NCBI GenBank assembly: GCA_029204225.1
Contig: CM055109.1
Coordinates: forward strand, 27,474,178-27,538,177
DNA length: 64,000 bases
Source of the DNA: Diphasiastrum complanatum
Taxonomy: Eukaryota > Streptophyta > Lycopodiopsida > Lycopodiales > Lycopodiaceae
Reading direction: 5' to 3'
Below the pieces are notes generated by a model. That model was not told where the DNA came from. It saw only the letters and a list, made by a program, of their open reading frames with translations, and searched no databases. Shown here piece by piece: positions 1 to 10,460 of this stretch; positions within the stretch are counted from its first letter, which is position 1; each line of letters begins with the position of its first letter. Position numbers and translations under genes: made by a program.

Positions 1-2362
1 GCAAACTCCTGAGAGGCGCGCAACTCCTTGCTTGGTTCTGTGGGCGTGATTCTGTGCCGGATGGTTTCAGAGGCAATCTCGTGTTCAGTTTGTGGATCGG
101 GCTCGAGAGATAGAGGAGGCGAGGGGTTAGCTTCTGCAATTCTTTGTGACTCAGGAGAAAATTGTCGTGGAATGAAGGTTGGGTTAGTGGTGTCGAGGGG
201 GTTAGAAGTAGTGGAAGGGAAAAGAAAATGTTGGGAGCTGGTACCCCAGAGCGCGATGGATCGGTTGGTGTTTGAGCTCCTTGCCCCAGGGTTGGCCTTG
301 AAATGCGTAGCCTTGAGTGGCAGGAGGAGGCTGTTGAAATCCTGCTTCATCTCCACCATCTGGTCCGTCAAAGTGGTGCCCCGAATCATGGAATTGGGCA
401 TGCTCTACATGAACCAACGGTGTCGACTGGGCAGCAGCCTTTAAGCGTTCTTCCAGGGTGACTATGTGCTGGTTTAGGGCCTCGACGGAAGCAATGTATG
501 ATTGTTGTAATTTTGAGTGATGTTCCATCGTGGCTTTCAGCTTTTGGGCCAGCGTTTGATAGGCCACCACTGGAATGGCAGTTCCCTCAAGAATAGCTGG
601 TGGTGCGAAGTCGTTGAAGTCCACCATTTCCAACTGTTCCTTCATAGCGGCACGTGCTGCTTGTGAATCTGCTACAGCCTCATCCTTCTCGGCTTTGAGG
701 GTATCGATGGTTTGCTGTATGTTGGATAACTTCAGTTGGAGCTGGTTTTGGAGATGGAGTAGCATCTGCTGCTGTTGTTGATTCTTATTCGTGAGGTTCT
801 GGATCTGCAGCTGTTGTTGTTTATTTTCCTCCTCCAGCCTTGTTTTTTCTTTCTGAAGGTCTGCCATAGCACGATTGTCAAATTGCCGCATAGTATATTG
901 TCCCCCTAGGGTGCCGAATAGATTGTATTGGAGTTCATTCACCAACCATACCGCTTTTTGGGCTGTAAGCGGTAACTGCTCCCAAGGACCAATGTCAGGG
1001 AGGGTGCGTGTGTAGTTAGGATACGGCATGGGGTTAAATGGTAAAAAATCAGGAACAGGGCTAGACGGAGGTGCATGAAAGGCAGGTGGAGGTGATTGTG
1101 GATTGAGGGGTGGGGAGGTACTATGTGGCGGAGAGTGTGGGATTGGGTTAGTGGTGACAGTGGTTGATGGTAATGCAGTTAGTAATTGTAATGCAAAATC
1201 ATCTACGTTGACTGTGGAGTCAAGTAGGGTGGAGATTTGTACAGGGGAGGGCTTTTGTGGAATTGTGGAAGGGAAGCCCGTGTTGAGAGTTAGTGAGGGA
1301 GTGGAGGTGGCAGTAAACGGTGGGGGTGGTGGTGGGAGTGTGAGAGCAAGTGATGGCGAGGAGATTGCTTGTGTGCCCATAGGATAAGAGCCGGAAGTGC
1401 TTGCCGTTCTGGAGCTGCCTGCTGCTGCTGCTACTGCTTGTCGGCATTGTTGGGCCTGGTGAAGTAAGGTCGTCTGCTGCTCTAGGCCTTCCTTTAGGAC
1501 CTAAGATGGTTTAAGGCTCCCTCCGGATTCAGCATATTCTACCCCGATGTCGCTGGATAGAATGTCATGCAGAACATCTGCTTCTGTGTTGACCACCTTC
1601 TCTTTCTGCTTCTTAGTAGGTGGGGCTGGTGAGATTGGTTCTGCTGTCAGTTGGGGGGTGGCTCGTTTTTTTGTGCTTGGATAAACAGCATCCAGCTCCT
1701 TGATGGCAGCAACCGCCTTAGACCCCAATTGCTTGGTGACCAACATGTGGAGGAGATACCCACATTTGGTAGTTGATTTGCGGGCTTTCAGAGCTCCACA
1801 CAGCTTCTCCGCTATCTTCTCAGCCCACGTATAATTTTGAGTGGGGTCGTCCATGGTGAGGGTCAGAGAGAAGAGATCGCTCGGTGGGATGCGATCCATC
1901 TTGGTGGTATGTACTACGACCATGGTGACGAGGATCTCTGAGACGACCCGTAGCGATCCCATCGTTGGTTTGGGCAATGGTTTTGCCGTCATCTGTCAAA
2001 AACTTGGTAAAGTACTTGGCATCATAGCTGGTGCCCTCTCCATGGATTGTCTCTCCGAGATTAGGAAAGCCGACATTCTGAAGATCCCCAAGAGAGACGT
2101 TGATAATAGTATAACTGCCACTCTTGGATGTAATTCGGAAAGTTTGGAACTCATCCGAATAGGTCGAGTAGGTTGCTCGGATGAGGCTCTCGCTCTGTTG
2201 GTCTCGGAAAAGTGTCAGATCAAATCCAAGGTTCGTGAGGATATCCTTGGCCAGTGTGAGCTGCTCGGCGTAATTCTTAAGATAGATCATGACTGTATCT
2301 CCTGAATAAGGACGAGGGGGTTTACGGCGATGCAAGCTCAGCGAGGAATCGCGGGAAGCCAT
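1..2362 (-). pseudogene. Accessory ORF (aORF) of the Ty3/gypsy element, unknown function
   Basis: The likely start is the Met at 2362 (MASRDSSLSL); an in-frame Met at 2437 also exists. The frame runs about 140 residues, shifts frame between about 1990 and 1900, continues to one in-frame TAG at 1501-1503, and then stays in the same frame to 202. A further shift near 200-330 lets coding-like sequence continue past position 1. If those lesions are ignored it is one protein of roughly 780 residues or more. Parts in order: a globular N-terminal region with the wording FQTFRITSKSG; a helical stretch (YTWAEKIAEKL); a basic KKQKEK segment; a Pro-rich stretch (about 1380-1010); and a Gln-rich coiled coil (about 880-450). 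It lies downstream of integrase in sense orientation. Extra ORFs at this place are known in Tat-lineage elements, but I recognise no characterised domain. The N-terminal part resembles the reading frames at 19577-20107 and 21140-21850. Confidence 0.7.
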
Positions 2363-2437
2363 GATAACAGTGATTTTAGATTGCTCTGAGGATTTTGAAA
2401 ATTTTGAAAAGAATTGGCATGAACTCAAGAGCAGCAA

Positions 2438-3021
2438 TCTAAAATGAACTCGTGGAGAGAAGGTGGAGGCCTATATATAGACTTTTTTTAGACAGGAATT
2501 TGCATCTTCACTCAGAAATCGTCCTTAGCCTCCACGATTTGGTAATCAAGACAACTTTTTGAAGGCCCGCGAATTCCTATAAGTGATTTTTTTATTGCCA
2601 AAAGACAAAAAACATCTGATAGTGCAAAAATGTATCTGATCAGAATTCGCGAAGATAGTAGGAAAATCGTGAGAATCAATCTGAGCTCCAATGAATTGTC
2701 TGCGAATTCTGAGAATGGATATCTAATGAAAAAAACTACTTTTTTTCTATTTTTAGACAATTTTTTATCTGAGACAGAATTCGTGGAGTCAAAAATGAAT
2801 CGTGCTCTGTGAAAAAAGGGTCAGGCGAATTCTATCTGAGATGTTGTGAAAAATTTCGTCTGAAACTAATGACTTTTGTGGTTTTCTCAGAGAAGACTGT
2901 TGGTATACCTGATCTGATAGTATCTTGATGGGTGGAACAAGAAATCACAACAAAAATGTGGTCGAAATGGCATGCAAACAATAAAAAGGGAGAAGAGAAA
3001 AAAAAAGTAGAAAAGAAGCAG
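2438..3021 (-). promoter_or_regulatory. Spacer between integrase and aORF with a GAATTCG motif cluster
   Basis: No reading frame is supported here. Five GAATTC cores, all next to a CG, lie within 265 bp: about 2569, 2643, 2703, 2777 and 2826. ATCGTG words lie between them. The phrases CAGAATTCGTGGA, GGCGAATTCTA and ATCGTGCTCT recur in the leader cluster at 8026-8515, so the two regions look like copies of one module. A TATATATAGA stretch at 2472-2481 lies about 110 bp upstream of the aORF start on the minus strand. Together this suggests a second internal promoter or regulatory block for the aORF; that function is inferred. Confidence 0.5.
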
Positions 3022-4394
3022 CTAATACATATCAAGATAAAAGCAGAGTTCGTTGTACTTTCTCAGTCGACTACCATTGACTACAGTGTCGAGGATATCG
3101 CCTTGAAGGATTTGGAGTTGGACATATCTAGAGGCAAAGATTTTTTTTACTACATAAGGTCTTTGGCCCGAAAATTTCAGTTTGCCTTTGAAGTCTTTGG
3201 CCTGGTATAGCAGGACCTTATCGCCAACCTGGAAATCTCTAAGTTTCAATGATCGATCATGCCATGTTTTTTGTCGTCGTTTGTGGACTTGTTGAGCATG
3301 GATGCCGATCCGTCGTGTTTCACAGAGTTGCTCCAGATGGAGTAACCTATTTGCTAGATTCTGTCACTTCGGGGTAGTGCGATAAGCCCAAAGAGCAGCA
3401 TGGAGTTTGAGTTCCCAATCAGATCGGCTGGATTCGACGGTTTTGGTGAGAATTCCACATAGGATTTTATTGGTGGATTCTGCCTGGCCATTGCAGCGTG
3501 GATAGTATGGGGAACTTTTGTGAAGTACCACAAAAAATTTGGAAAGAAGATATACTATCACAGAGTTAAGGAAATGTGTACCCCTATCACTGATAAGCTC
3601 CAGAGGACATCCGAACCGAACTATAACCTATTCATAGAGAAATTTGGCGGTAGAACGAGCGTCAGCATTGCGAACAGCTCTTGCTTTGGCCCATTTGGTG
3701 CAGTAGTCCATAGCTACTATGATGTAACGAGATTGTGTGTGTCAAGCAACAGGACTAATAGGTCCGACATAATCAATTTTCCATTTTTGGAAAGCTTGAT
3801 CAGTGGTTACGGGGTGTATAAAGGCATGTAGTCTATTTTTTGAAAGTGTTTTGTGCGTTGGCAGACATCACAAGCTTTAGTGTAATTGTGCATATCCTTA
3901 AAGAGTGTTGGCCACCAAAAATCGGCTAAGAGGATTTTCTTAGCAGTTGTTTCAAAAGAGAAATGGTCGGCACCAATACCTTCATGAGTGAGGGAAATTA
4001 CAGAGGGTATTTCTCCTTCAGTAAGACATCGTCGGATAATTCCATCTAACCCTTGCTTGTAGAGTTTTCCTGCAATTAACGTGTAAGGTTTAGTTTTGAG
4101 GACCAACACACGTTGTTCATGTTTAGAGAAGGAAGGATCCATATGCCCTGAAGTTAAATATTCGGTAATTTCCTTAGCCCATACAGGTGTAGAGTCAACT
4201 TGAAAAAGGATTGCATCTGGTGAATCATCGTTGACGCCTTGATCAGGGGTACGAAGATTAGGGATTCGGGATAGATGGTTTGCTAAAAAATGCTGAACTC
4301 CCTTATGAACCACGATCCTAAACTCAAATTCTCTCAATAATAGAATCCATCTAGTAATACGGCCGGTGGTCCAAGTCTTGTTGATGAGATACAA
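3022..4394 (-). pseudogene. Ty3/gypsy integrase with end of RNase H
   Basis: The frame 4394-3807 holds the RNase H end (HKGVQHFLANHLSR) and then the integrase HHCC zinc finger: His137, His144, Cys175 and Cys178 of that frame, spaced H-x6-H-x30-C-x2-C. The catalytic core continues with the first Asp in KIDYVGP (about 3770), the second in LISDRGTH (about 3590) and the Glu in NGQAEST (about 3500), so the D,D,E triad is present. A stop follows TTPK at 3364; coding then resumes in frame through HDRSLKLRDFQVGDKVLL to the C-terminal beta-barrel region (RPYVVKKIFASRY), ending at 3022. No chromodomain follows. The enzyme joins element cDNA to host DNA in the nucleus; this copy cannot be translated whole. 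Confidence 0.85.
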
Positions 4395-5887
4395 TAGTGC
4401 TTAATGATCAGTGAAGAACGCAAAGACTTTTCCTAGAAGATAATGGCGAAACTTCTAAACCGCATCTACCATTGCCAAGGCTTCGCGTTCGGTAGTGGTA
4501 TAATGACTTCAGCATGTATCAATTGTCGACTAAGAAAATGAATTGGGTAGTCATACTTGGATGCATCGATATGCACATGGAATTTTTTAGAACAATCAGG
4601 AGCCCGGAGGATGGGTGCATTGGTGAGGGCTTCTTTGAGGTGATTAAAGGTGACGCGTTGTTCATCCGTCCATTTTGGAACTACAACTACTTTGTAGATT
4701 AAACGTGCTTTGTTAGCGAAATCGAAAATAAAGCACCGATAGTAGTTGGCGTGGCCAAGGAAGAAGTAAACTTCACATATCATATGCGGTTCCGGTAGAT
4801 TTTGAATGATAAGGATCTTTTCAAGGTCAGTGGCAATGCCATTTCGTGAGATAATATGTCCTAACACAATACCATGGGTTACCCAAATCTGGCATTTTTC
4901 ATGATTAAGAGAGATATCGAAGCGTTGACATTGGATAAAAAAATTTTCGAGCACAGACAGATGACATATTTCTTTGGAATGTGCTCCTAAATCATCCAAG
5001 TAAACTTCTAAGGTATCGTCCATCTGCTGAGAAAAGGCCGCTTGCATAACACGTTGGAGGGTGCTAGGAGCACTGCAAAGACCAAAAGGCATGACTTTCT
5101 AGCAGAAGGTTTCCCATTCTGTGGCAAAGACGGTTTTGTGTTGATCTTTTCAGCGATTTGGATCATATTATATCCGCTAAAGCCATCTAAGAAGGAGTAA
5201 GCCTCATCTCCTGCTAGATTTTCTAAGATGGATTCTTCAAAAGGTAGTGGAAAATGATCACATTCAGTGACGGCGTTAAGTTTCTTAAAATCGACACAGA
5301 TCCGGAGTTTTCTATTTTTCTTGGGGACGATGACAATTGGGGAGACCCACTCAGTATGCTCAATTTCATAGATAAATCCCGCGTCTAAGAGGCGTTGTAA
5401 TTCTTCTTTGATCTTGGCCTTATAGATGGGATTGCATCTGTATGGACGACTCGCAGTGGGCCTCGCACCCGGTTTAAGTGGGATATGATGCACAGCTACT
5501 TGGGGTGAGACAACTTTCATGTCTTTATAGGTCCAGACAAAGATATGTCGATATTTTCGCAGGAGCTTTCAAGCCGCCTTTGTTGTTCGCGATTGAGATG
5601 ATCTCCGACGTGGACAAGATATTCGTTGGTTTCATTTGGCTCACTCAGGGAAAGGGTTATGGTTTGTGCAGGGCCTTCATAGGGTGAATTACCAGTGGGC
5701 TCATGTTGAGCTTGGGGTAATTTGATTGTGACATCCTCGATCGTATAGTCCTTAAAGTATGCAGGAACATCATGGGCTGGAGATTCGAGGGGGGCCTTGT
5801 CTTTATCTTGCCGAGATGGTGCTTTTTCGGAGACTGGTGTAAGGCTAGAGGCAATTTCAGGAACTTCCCAAACAATTGTGAGGTCAC
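4395..5887 (-). pseudogene. Ty3/gypsy reverse transcriptase and RNase H
   Basis: Coding-like sequence begins around 5880 (DYTIEDVTIKLPQ) and gives clear RT wording: HHIPLKPGARPTASRPYRCN, RICVDFKKLNAVTECDHFPL and FLDGFSGYNMIQIAEK. A frameshift at about 5145-5095 moves the frame to KVMPFGLCSAPSTLQRVM. The catalytic box reads VYLDDLGAHS near 5000, so the double Asp is kept. LGHIISRNGI and PKWTDEQRVTFNHLKEAL follow. RNase H starts with HVHIDASKYD but is joined at once to PIHFLSRQL, so part of its catalytic core is deleted, and a stop lies at 4466. Reverse transcription of the element RNA is the family role; this copy is broken. Confidence 0.88.
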
Positions 5888-6590
5888 TCGGCAGTTGAAT
5901 TTGAAGTGATTTTTTTCATTTTCTCTTTCATAGTATGACCATGTGGTTGAGGTTTCGGTGGTGGAGAGACAGTTGGTATGTCATGGAGGATCTCGTTATA
6001 GATTTGAAAGATAGTCTCCTCCTCACAGAGATCCCATGGATAGTGTGGGCGTTTGGGATGGTAGAATTCTGTCTCAGGTTTTTCAATTGCAACCTTGGCA
6101 ACAGATTCCACCTTAGAAGCATGTTGCGTATAGGTCCTTGGGGGAAGTGCTTCCATATAGTTGAGGATCTGAATATCAAAAATGTCCATATCTTCTAGGC
6201 AATTCTGAATTCGTAAGACGTTCTCGTCATCAATGAATAAATCGTCTGATTCATTAGTAGGTAGCCATGCAACATTTAGCAGCTCATCATGGTGTGGAAG
6301 AATATCAATAAAATTGATATTGATGATGGGTGCATCCAGATCAGGTAATTGGTCGTGATCGATCGGGTGTGGAGAGGTACAATTATCCTGATGTTGAGCA
6401 CAATAATCGACATTCACACAATCAATGGTAGCTAGACTGTGACTCCAGTTTATGATATCAGTAGATTTAACATAATGACCTTTTTCATGGCTGGACTGGT
6501 ATGGCTCAAATACTGAGTTGGTGGTTGAGGATCCCTCATCATGGATGCGTGCAGGTTTGAGTTTATCCGTTGAGTCAATGGTGACAGAAC
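5884..6590 (-). pseudogene. Acidic linker between protease and RT of the gypsy polyprotein
   Basis: An open frame of 177 residues (6417-5884) lies between the protease remnant and RT. It is rich in Asp, Glu, His and Pro (LPDLDAPIININFIDILPHH) and holds no motif I recognise. The frame can be followed upstream to about 6590 (NRDSSVTIDSTDKLKPARIH), which is the usual end of the protease domain in this group. It most likely separates protease and RT in the Gag-Pol precursor. It is open apart from small lesions at its two ends. Confidence 0.55.
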
Positions 6591-7389
6591 TGTCACGATT
6601 ACCAAAAGTGACTCAGCCTTTGCTCCAGTCATGAACAACTCGTGCATTGGTGAGCTACGGATGACCAAGTAGTAATTCATAAGAATATGCATTATTGGGA
6701 ATATCAAGTACTACAAGATCAACAGAAAACTTGAGACCTCCTAGTTTGATCAGCATGTGCGGAAGGAAACCGGTAGGTCGGACCACACTTTGATCAGCCA
6801 TTCGCTTAGACCGGGATGGGCAGTCCTTCACGTGATGTTCAATACCACAGTTTTCACAAGCTGGAGGAAAGCGGAGTTTATCTTGGCAACGAATACTAGG
6901 ATGTTTTCCTGCACAGATAAAACATCCTTGTATTGCGGGTAGTTGATGTGCGGCAAGGACAGCTTGGTTTGGGTTGTAAGCTTGGGCATTGGGATCCACC
7001 GGTTGAGCATTAGAATCATAGGTATAATAAACAACCGTTTTAGTAGAGTATTACGGTTGAGTATTATCTTTGACATAGTAGGTGGCTGGATCGATGGTAT
7101 TCGGATCAAGATAATGGACAGCGTTTTGTGGGGCAGGTTGGTTAACAACAAACTGTTGACGTGGGAATGGGTATTGATTTGGTGCAAGTGGTCGTGGTTG
7201 GTAAACCCCTGGTTGTGACAGAGGTTGTTGTGGCGGGTACGGGTGGTAAGCTCGATAGATGGTTGGTCTGGTGGCTGTTGGGAAATGATTTCGTAGTTGA
7301 GGGCATTCATTAGCAGTGTGATGCTGTGAGCAGATTGGACACCAGACATTTTCCCTTGCTGGAAAGGATTTGTCAACAATCTATTTCAT
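6591..7389 (-). pseudogene. Gag zinc knuckles and truncated aspartic protease
   Basis: The true frame passes a first CCHC-like finger (CPICSQHHTANEC, about 7345), a Pro/Gln/Tyr-rich stretch, one stop near 7050, a second finger (CFICAGKHPSIRC) and a third (CENCGIEHHVKDC). All are of the C-x2-C-x3-H-x4-C type, probably binding RNA. Six residues later comes RMADQSVVRPTG, then VDLVVLDIPNN and LLLGHP. In related plant elements that wording is the second half of the retropepsin-like protease. The first half with the catalytic Asp-Ser/Thr-Gly is missing, so the finger region is fused directly to the flap half. A stop replaces the Trp expected after LLLGHP at 6655. Confidence 0.75.
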
Positions 7390-7920
7390 GGCGGTTTGGA
7401 AATCGGCAGTGAGTTTATCCATATGAGATTGTTGAGCTTTTTGCCAGGTTTTCATTTGATGTAGAAGTTCAGAAGACTGAGCAATATTATCAGATTTTGA
7501 GTGATCAGGACAGTCCGGATTCTTAGATTTCTTTTCACGATGGTCAAAGTCATCGTCGGAACACGGATAGCATCAGTCAACACATCTTTAAGTTGATCAT
7601 AAAGGTCAACTGGTTTGAGTTCACGGTGGATGTTTTTTGGCAATCCAACTTAAATAGTTTTATGGCCATTCGTTCAGTGATATTCTCATCAACACATTCT
7701 ACTTTGAGACGTTTAAAACGCTCAATGTAGTTTGAACAGACTCTTCGCGAAGCTTTTCAGTTTCAGAGGTATCTCCATAAAAACGACATGCATTATCAAA
7801 GTCTTGGAGAAATCGGATTGGGTCAGATTCACCATCATACTTTGGGACATCGATACGTGGAATTCTTCGTTCCATTCGTGGACGAGTCGGATTAGAAGAT
7901 TCAGCACAGTCGCGAGACAT
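7390..7920 (-). pseudogene. Ty3/gypsy gag (capsid part)
   Basis: Start chosen at the Met at 7920 (MSRDCAESSNP), since the longer in-frame extension to 8001 is leader sequence. The wording RIPRIDVPKYDGESDPIRFL and ACRFYGDTSETEKL is typical of plant retrotransposon gag. A stop or shift near 7700 is followed by continued gag wording (VECVDENITERMAIKLF, then KPVDLYDQLKDVLTDA at about 7600), and coding similarity reaches the zinc knuckles near 7390. Gag forms the cytoplasmic particle in which reverse transcription occurs. It carries several frame breaks. Confidence 0.7.
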
Positions 7921-8025
7921 GATGCAGAATATAGATGAGCAGGACAGGACTGTACTTGACAAAAAGGGCAGTTTGCTTGCAGAATGAATAGTGTAGGACA
8001 AAAACTGGTCTTTCTGATTGTTATA

Positions 8026-8515
8026 GAATTCGTGGACATGCTGAGAAATCGTGGAGAGGCAGATAAATCTAACTGTAATACTCGCGTTTGAAAAAAAAAT
8101 TTGAATGTTAGAATAGTGATTTTTTTAGATTTTCTGAAAAAAATTTGGCATTTCAGAATTCGTGGATAGTACAGGGAAATCGTGCTCTATGAGGACGAAT
8201 TCTTAGGCTGGATGGCGAATTCTAACAGAGAGGTTTGGCTGGCAGATAGGGAATATAGAGAAAAAAGTGATGTTCTGATAGTAAACGGGCAAAATCTGTG
8301 AGATCGAATTTGCGGAGCTGTTGAAGGACTGATCTTAATGAGATCTAGCCTCAGTGAAGTCTGCGAATTCTAGGACAAAGATTTTGATGAGAAATAAGAG
8401 AATTTGTAGTATATCAGGCTGTTTTCTCAAAATATGACTACGGTCAGAATTCGTGGGGGTGATAAAATGAAAGATCAGGGTCTGTTAGGGCTGCAGACTG
8501 ACTGACGAATTCCGA
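8026..8515 (-). promoter_or_regulatory. Leader (5'UTR) with GAATTCG motif cluster
   Basis: Between PBS and gag, seven GAATTC cores occur in about 490 bp (about 8026, 8156, 8196, 8217, 8364, 8448 and 8506). Each has a CG immediately beside the core, as GAATTCGTGG, GCGAATTCTA or ACGAATTC. AAATCGTGG and ATCGTGCTCT words lie among them. The same phrases recur in the spacer at 2510-2850. The array is too regular to be chance in AT-rich DNA. Possible roles are RNA packaging or dimerisation hairpins, or binding sites of a regulatory factor. Confidence 0.5.
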
Positions 8516-8748
8516 TATACCTTTTTGGTTGTGAAAAAGGTCACTTGGGTCACTTCTTTTGAAGAAAATGCCCAAGTTGGCTCTTTTGTTGCTTCCCCCC
8601 GGTTTGAGAAGTTGCTCTGCAGCTCGTGTAGGACCTGGAGAGACGACGTGTGTTGTTTGTTGGTAGATAGAGATAAGCACACAAGCAAACATACAACACG
8701 GAAGCAAAAAAACAAAAGAAAAAGGAGAAGAAGCTAGGTAGAAAAATA

Positions 8749-8759
8749 CAACGGCGCCA
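8749..8759 (-). other. Primer binding site (tRNA-Asp type)
   Basis: On the minus strand TGGCGCCGTTG starts one base after the LTR end (TTCCAACA, then T). This is the standard plant tRNA-Asp primer site over 11 bases; the match then stops. It fixes the strand and the inner LTR boundary. Confidence 0.85.
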
Positions 8760-8760
8760 A

Positions 8761-9581
8761 TGTTGGAAATATTTTTAGTGTGTGCGGTGGCTAGATCTAC
8801 TTACAGGTGTAGTATAGGGATGTAGAGATTCGTCCACTTTTTAAGTTTCTACCAAGGTTCAAACAGAAATGTGAAACTAAGACGTAATGATGGAAGCACT
8901 AAGGCTTACCCAACTAGTGCTCAAAACGGAAATGAAACTATCTAAGGTGACAAAATACAAACCCTTGCTAAGGCTTACCCAACTAGCAAGGTGTTTAATC
9001 TAAATTCTACTTAACACCCAAAGGGTAATAAAATAATATTGCGGCTAATATTGAGCAAATAAGCAATAAAGAACATGCCACAATAAACCAATGAAAAGGA
9101 GGCAAGAGGAGGCCCGAGCACCTTCCCTCAAGCTATGCACCTTTCCAAAGGGAACACAAATGACATAGAATGATTATTCTCCAAAATAGAAAGCAAGATA
9201 GCTTAGTCTCAAAAGTGTTGGTTACAATGCAAATACGTCTCCTTTATGGCAAGGAGGGTCTTCCATAAGTGTCTACTAACTTATGGGACTAACCTGTTTC
9301 TAGCTTTTCAAGAACTTCTAACTTAGAATTTAGAACTTCAAATTTCTTAACTTAGGAAAACTTAAGATAAAATATTTCTAGTCTTAAGTTTCCTAAGTCT
9401 AAGTTCTAAATCTAAGTTTAAGCTATTTTATTATTATTTAAGCTTCTACTCATGGACTTACAAAACACCTGCCATGGCTTGAAGTTTATTGACAGATACT
9501 CATACGTGGTCTTACAAAACACATGCCACGGAGTTTTATTATTATTTTTTTATTTTCTCTGTGTTAGCACAGTTGCTAACA
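8761..9581 (-). repeat. 5' LTR of the gypsy element
   Basis: On the minus strand it starts TGTTAGCAAC at 9581 and ends ATTTCCAACA at 8761, about 821 bp, with TG...CA ends. The inner end is set by the PBS. The outer end is set by the point where copia RT coding (IIGSLMYAMLCT) is cut. The partner LTR lies outside the window, so identity and age cannot be measured. Confidence 0.8.
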
Positions 9582-9587
9582 AGTACA

Positions 9588-10460
9588 GAGCATAGCATAC
9601 ATCAATGAACCGATTATGGAATGAAATGGATACTATTTCATTTCCTCCTTCTCTGACTTGGATTTTGGACATTGCTCCTTTGAGATCTCCTCTTCAATGG
9701 TGCCATTAAGGAATGCAGTTTGGACATCCAGAACTTCAAGGTTTGTTGCAGTTGCATAGGAAAGAAGTAAATGAATTGAAGCATGTTTTACCACAAGACT
9801 AAAGGTTTTAGAATAATCCAAATCTGGGATCTAGGAGAAGCCTTTGGCTACCAATCTGGCCTTGTATCGATTCATTTTACCTTCAGCATCATACTTCACC
9901 TTGAACAACCATTTGCATGGGGTCGGATTTCGATCCTTTGGTAGCTCAATCACAATCCATGTTTGATTCTGAATTAGAGAATCAAATTCAGCATCCATGG
10001 CAACCTTCCATTGGTCAGTGTCAAGTGTTGACATAGCCTCATGAACTGTGCTTGGTTCCTGCACAAAATAGCAGGCCGGATCATCCATGAATCGGGATGG
10101 AGGTTGTTTGGGTCGATTTGATCTTCTGGGTTGAATTTCAACCCTCTGATGCTGCTCATTCTGTTGAGGTTCTGACTCACTGTCAGAGTCAGTATCGATT
10201 TTGTGGTTTTCGACTCTAGGGTCGGTTTTTGGATTTCTCGACCCTAGGTCAGATTTTGACTGTTCGACCCTTGGGTCAGATTTTGAATTTTTTGACCCCG
10301 GGTTGAATTTTAATGTAGTTTTTTCCTTGTGGTCGAAAAACTGATCCTCCAAGAAAATGACATCTCTGCTCGTGAATGTCTTCTGAGTTTGCCTTGTGAT
10401 CTTGGGAGTAGCCAATGAAAATCGATTTCTTGCTTTTGTCATCCAGCTTCTTTCTTAGAT
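9588..10460 (-). pseudogene. Copia RT with internal deletion
   Basis: From about 10440 the frame gives the acidic integrase-RT linker with repeated SKSDPRVEQ-like units, then RRSNRPKQPPSRF, the RT start EFDSLIQNQTWIVIELP and CKWLFKVKYDAEGKM, and after a stop DYSKTFSLVVKHASIHLLL and LDVQTAFLNGTIEEEI. The next residues are SKEQCPKSKSEKEEMK, which in intact copia pol lie more than 200 residues further on. The catalytic YVDD region is therefore deleted, with the frame kept. A TAG follows, then YPFHSIIGSLMYAMLCT, which runs into the gypsy LTR. Confidence 0.85.

Larger units (their letters stand above)
1..9581 (-). mobile_element. Ty3/gypsy LTR retrotransposon with post-integrase accessory ORF (3' end beyond window)
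   Basis: Read on the minus strand the order is 5' LTR (9581-8761), PBS (8759-8749), leader, gag, zinc knuckles and protease remnant, linker, RT/RNase H, integrase, motif-rich spacer, and an accessory ORF running off position 1. The 3' LTR is not in the window. The Asp-tRNA-type PBS, the RT wording (FLDGFSGYN) and the lack of a chromodomain fit the non-chromoviral plant branch that holds Athila and Tat elements; this lineage call is an inference. The element lies inside a copia RT gene: the copia frame stops exactly where the LTR begins at 9581/9582, so the flanking AGTAC (9582-9586) is the predicted target duplication. Pol has only a few stops and frameshifts, so the insertion is moderately young but defective. 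Confidence 0.85.

Noticed and set aside
28-444. Plus-strand open frames over the aORF (28-444, 575-781, 1103-1387, 1841-2305)
   Set aside because: Antisense shadows of the minus-strand accessory frame; compositions such as Trp/Cys runs reflect the complement of Pro/Gln codons.
6828-7379. 183-residue minus-strand frame
   Set aside because: It is out of frame with the zinc knuckles and protease remnant read in the same interval, which give clear family wording.
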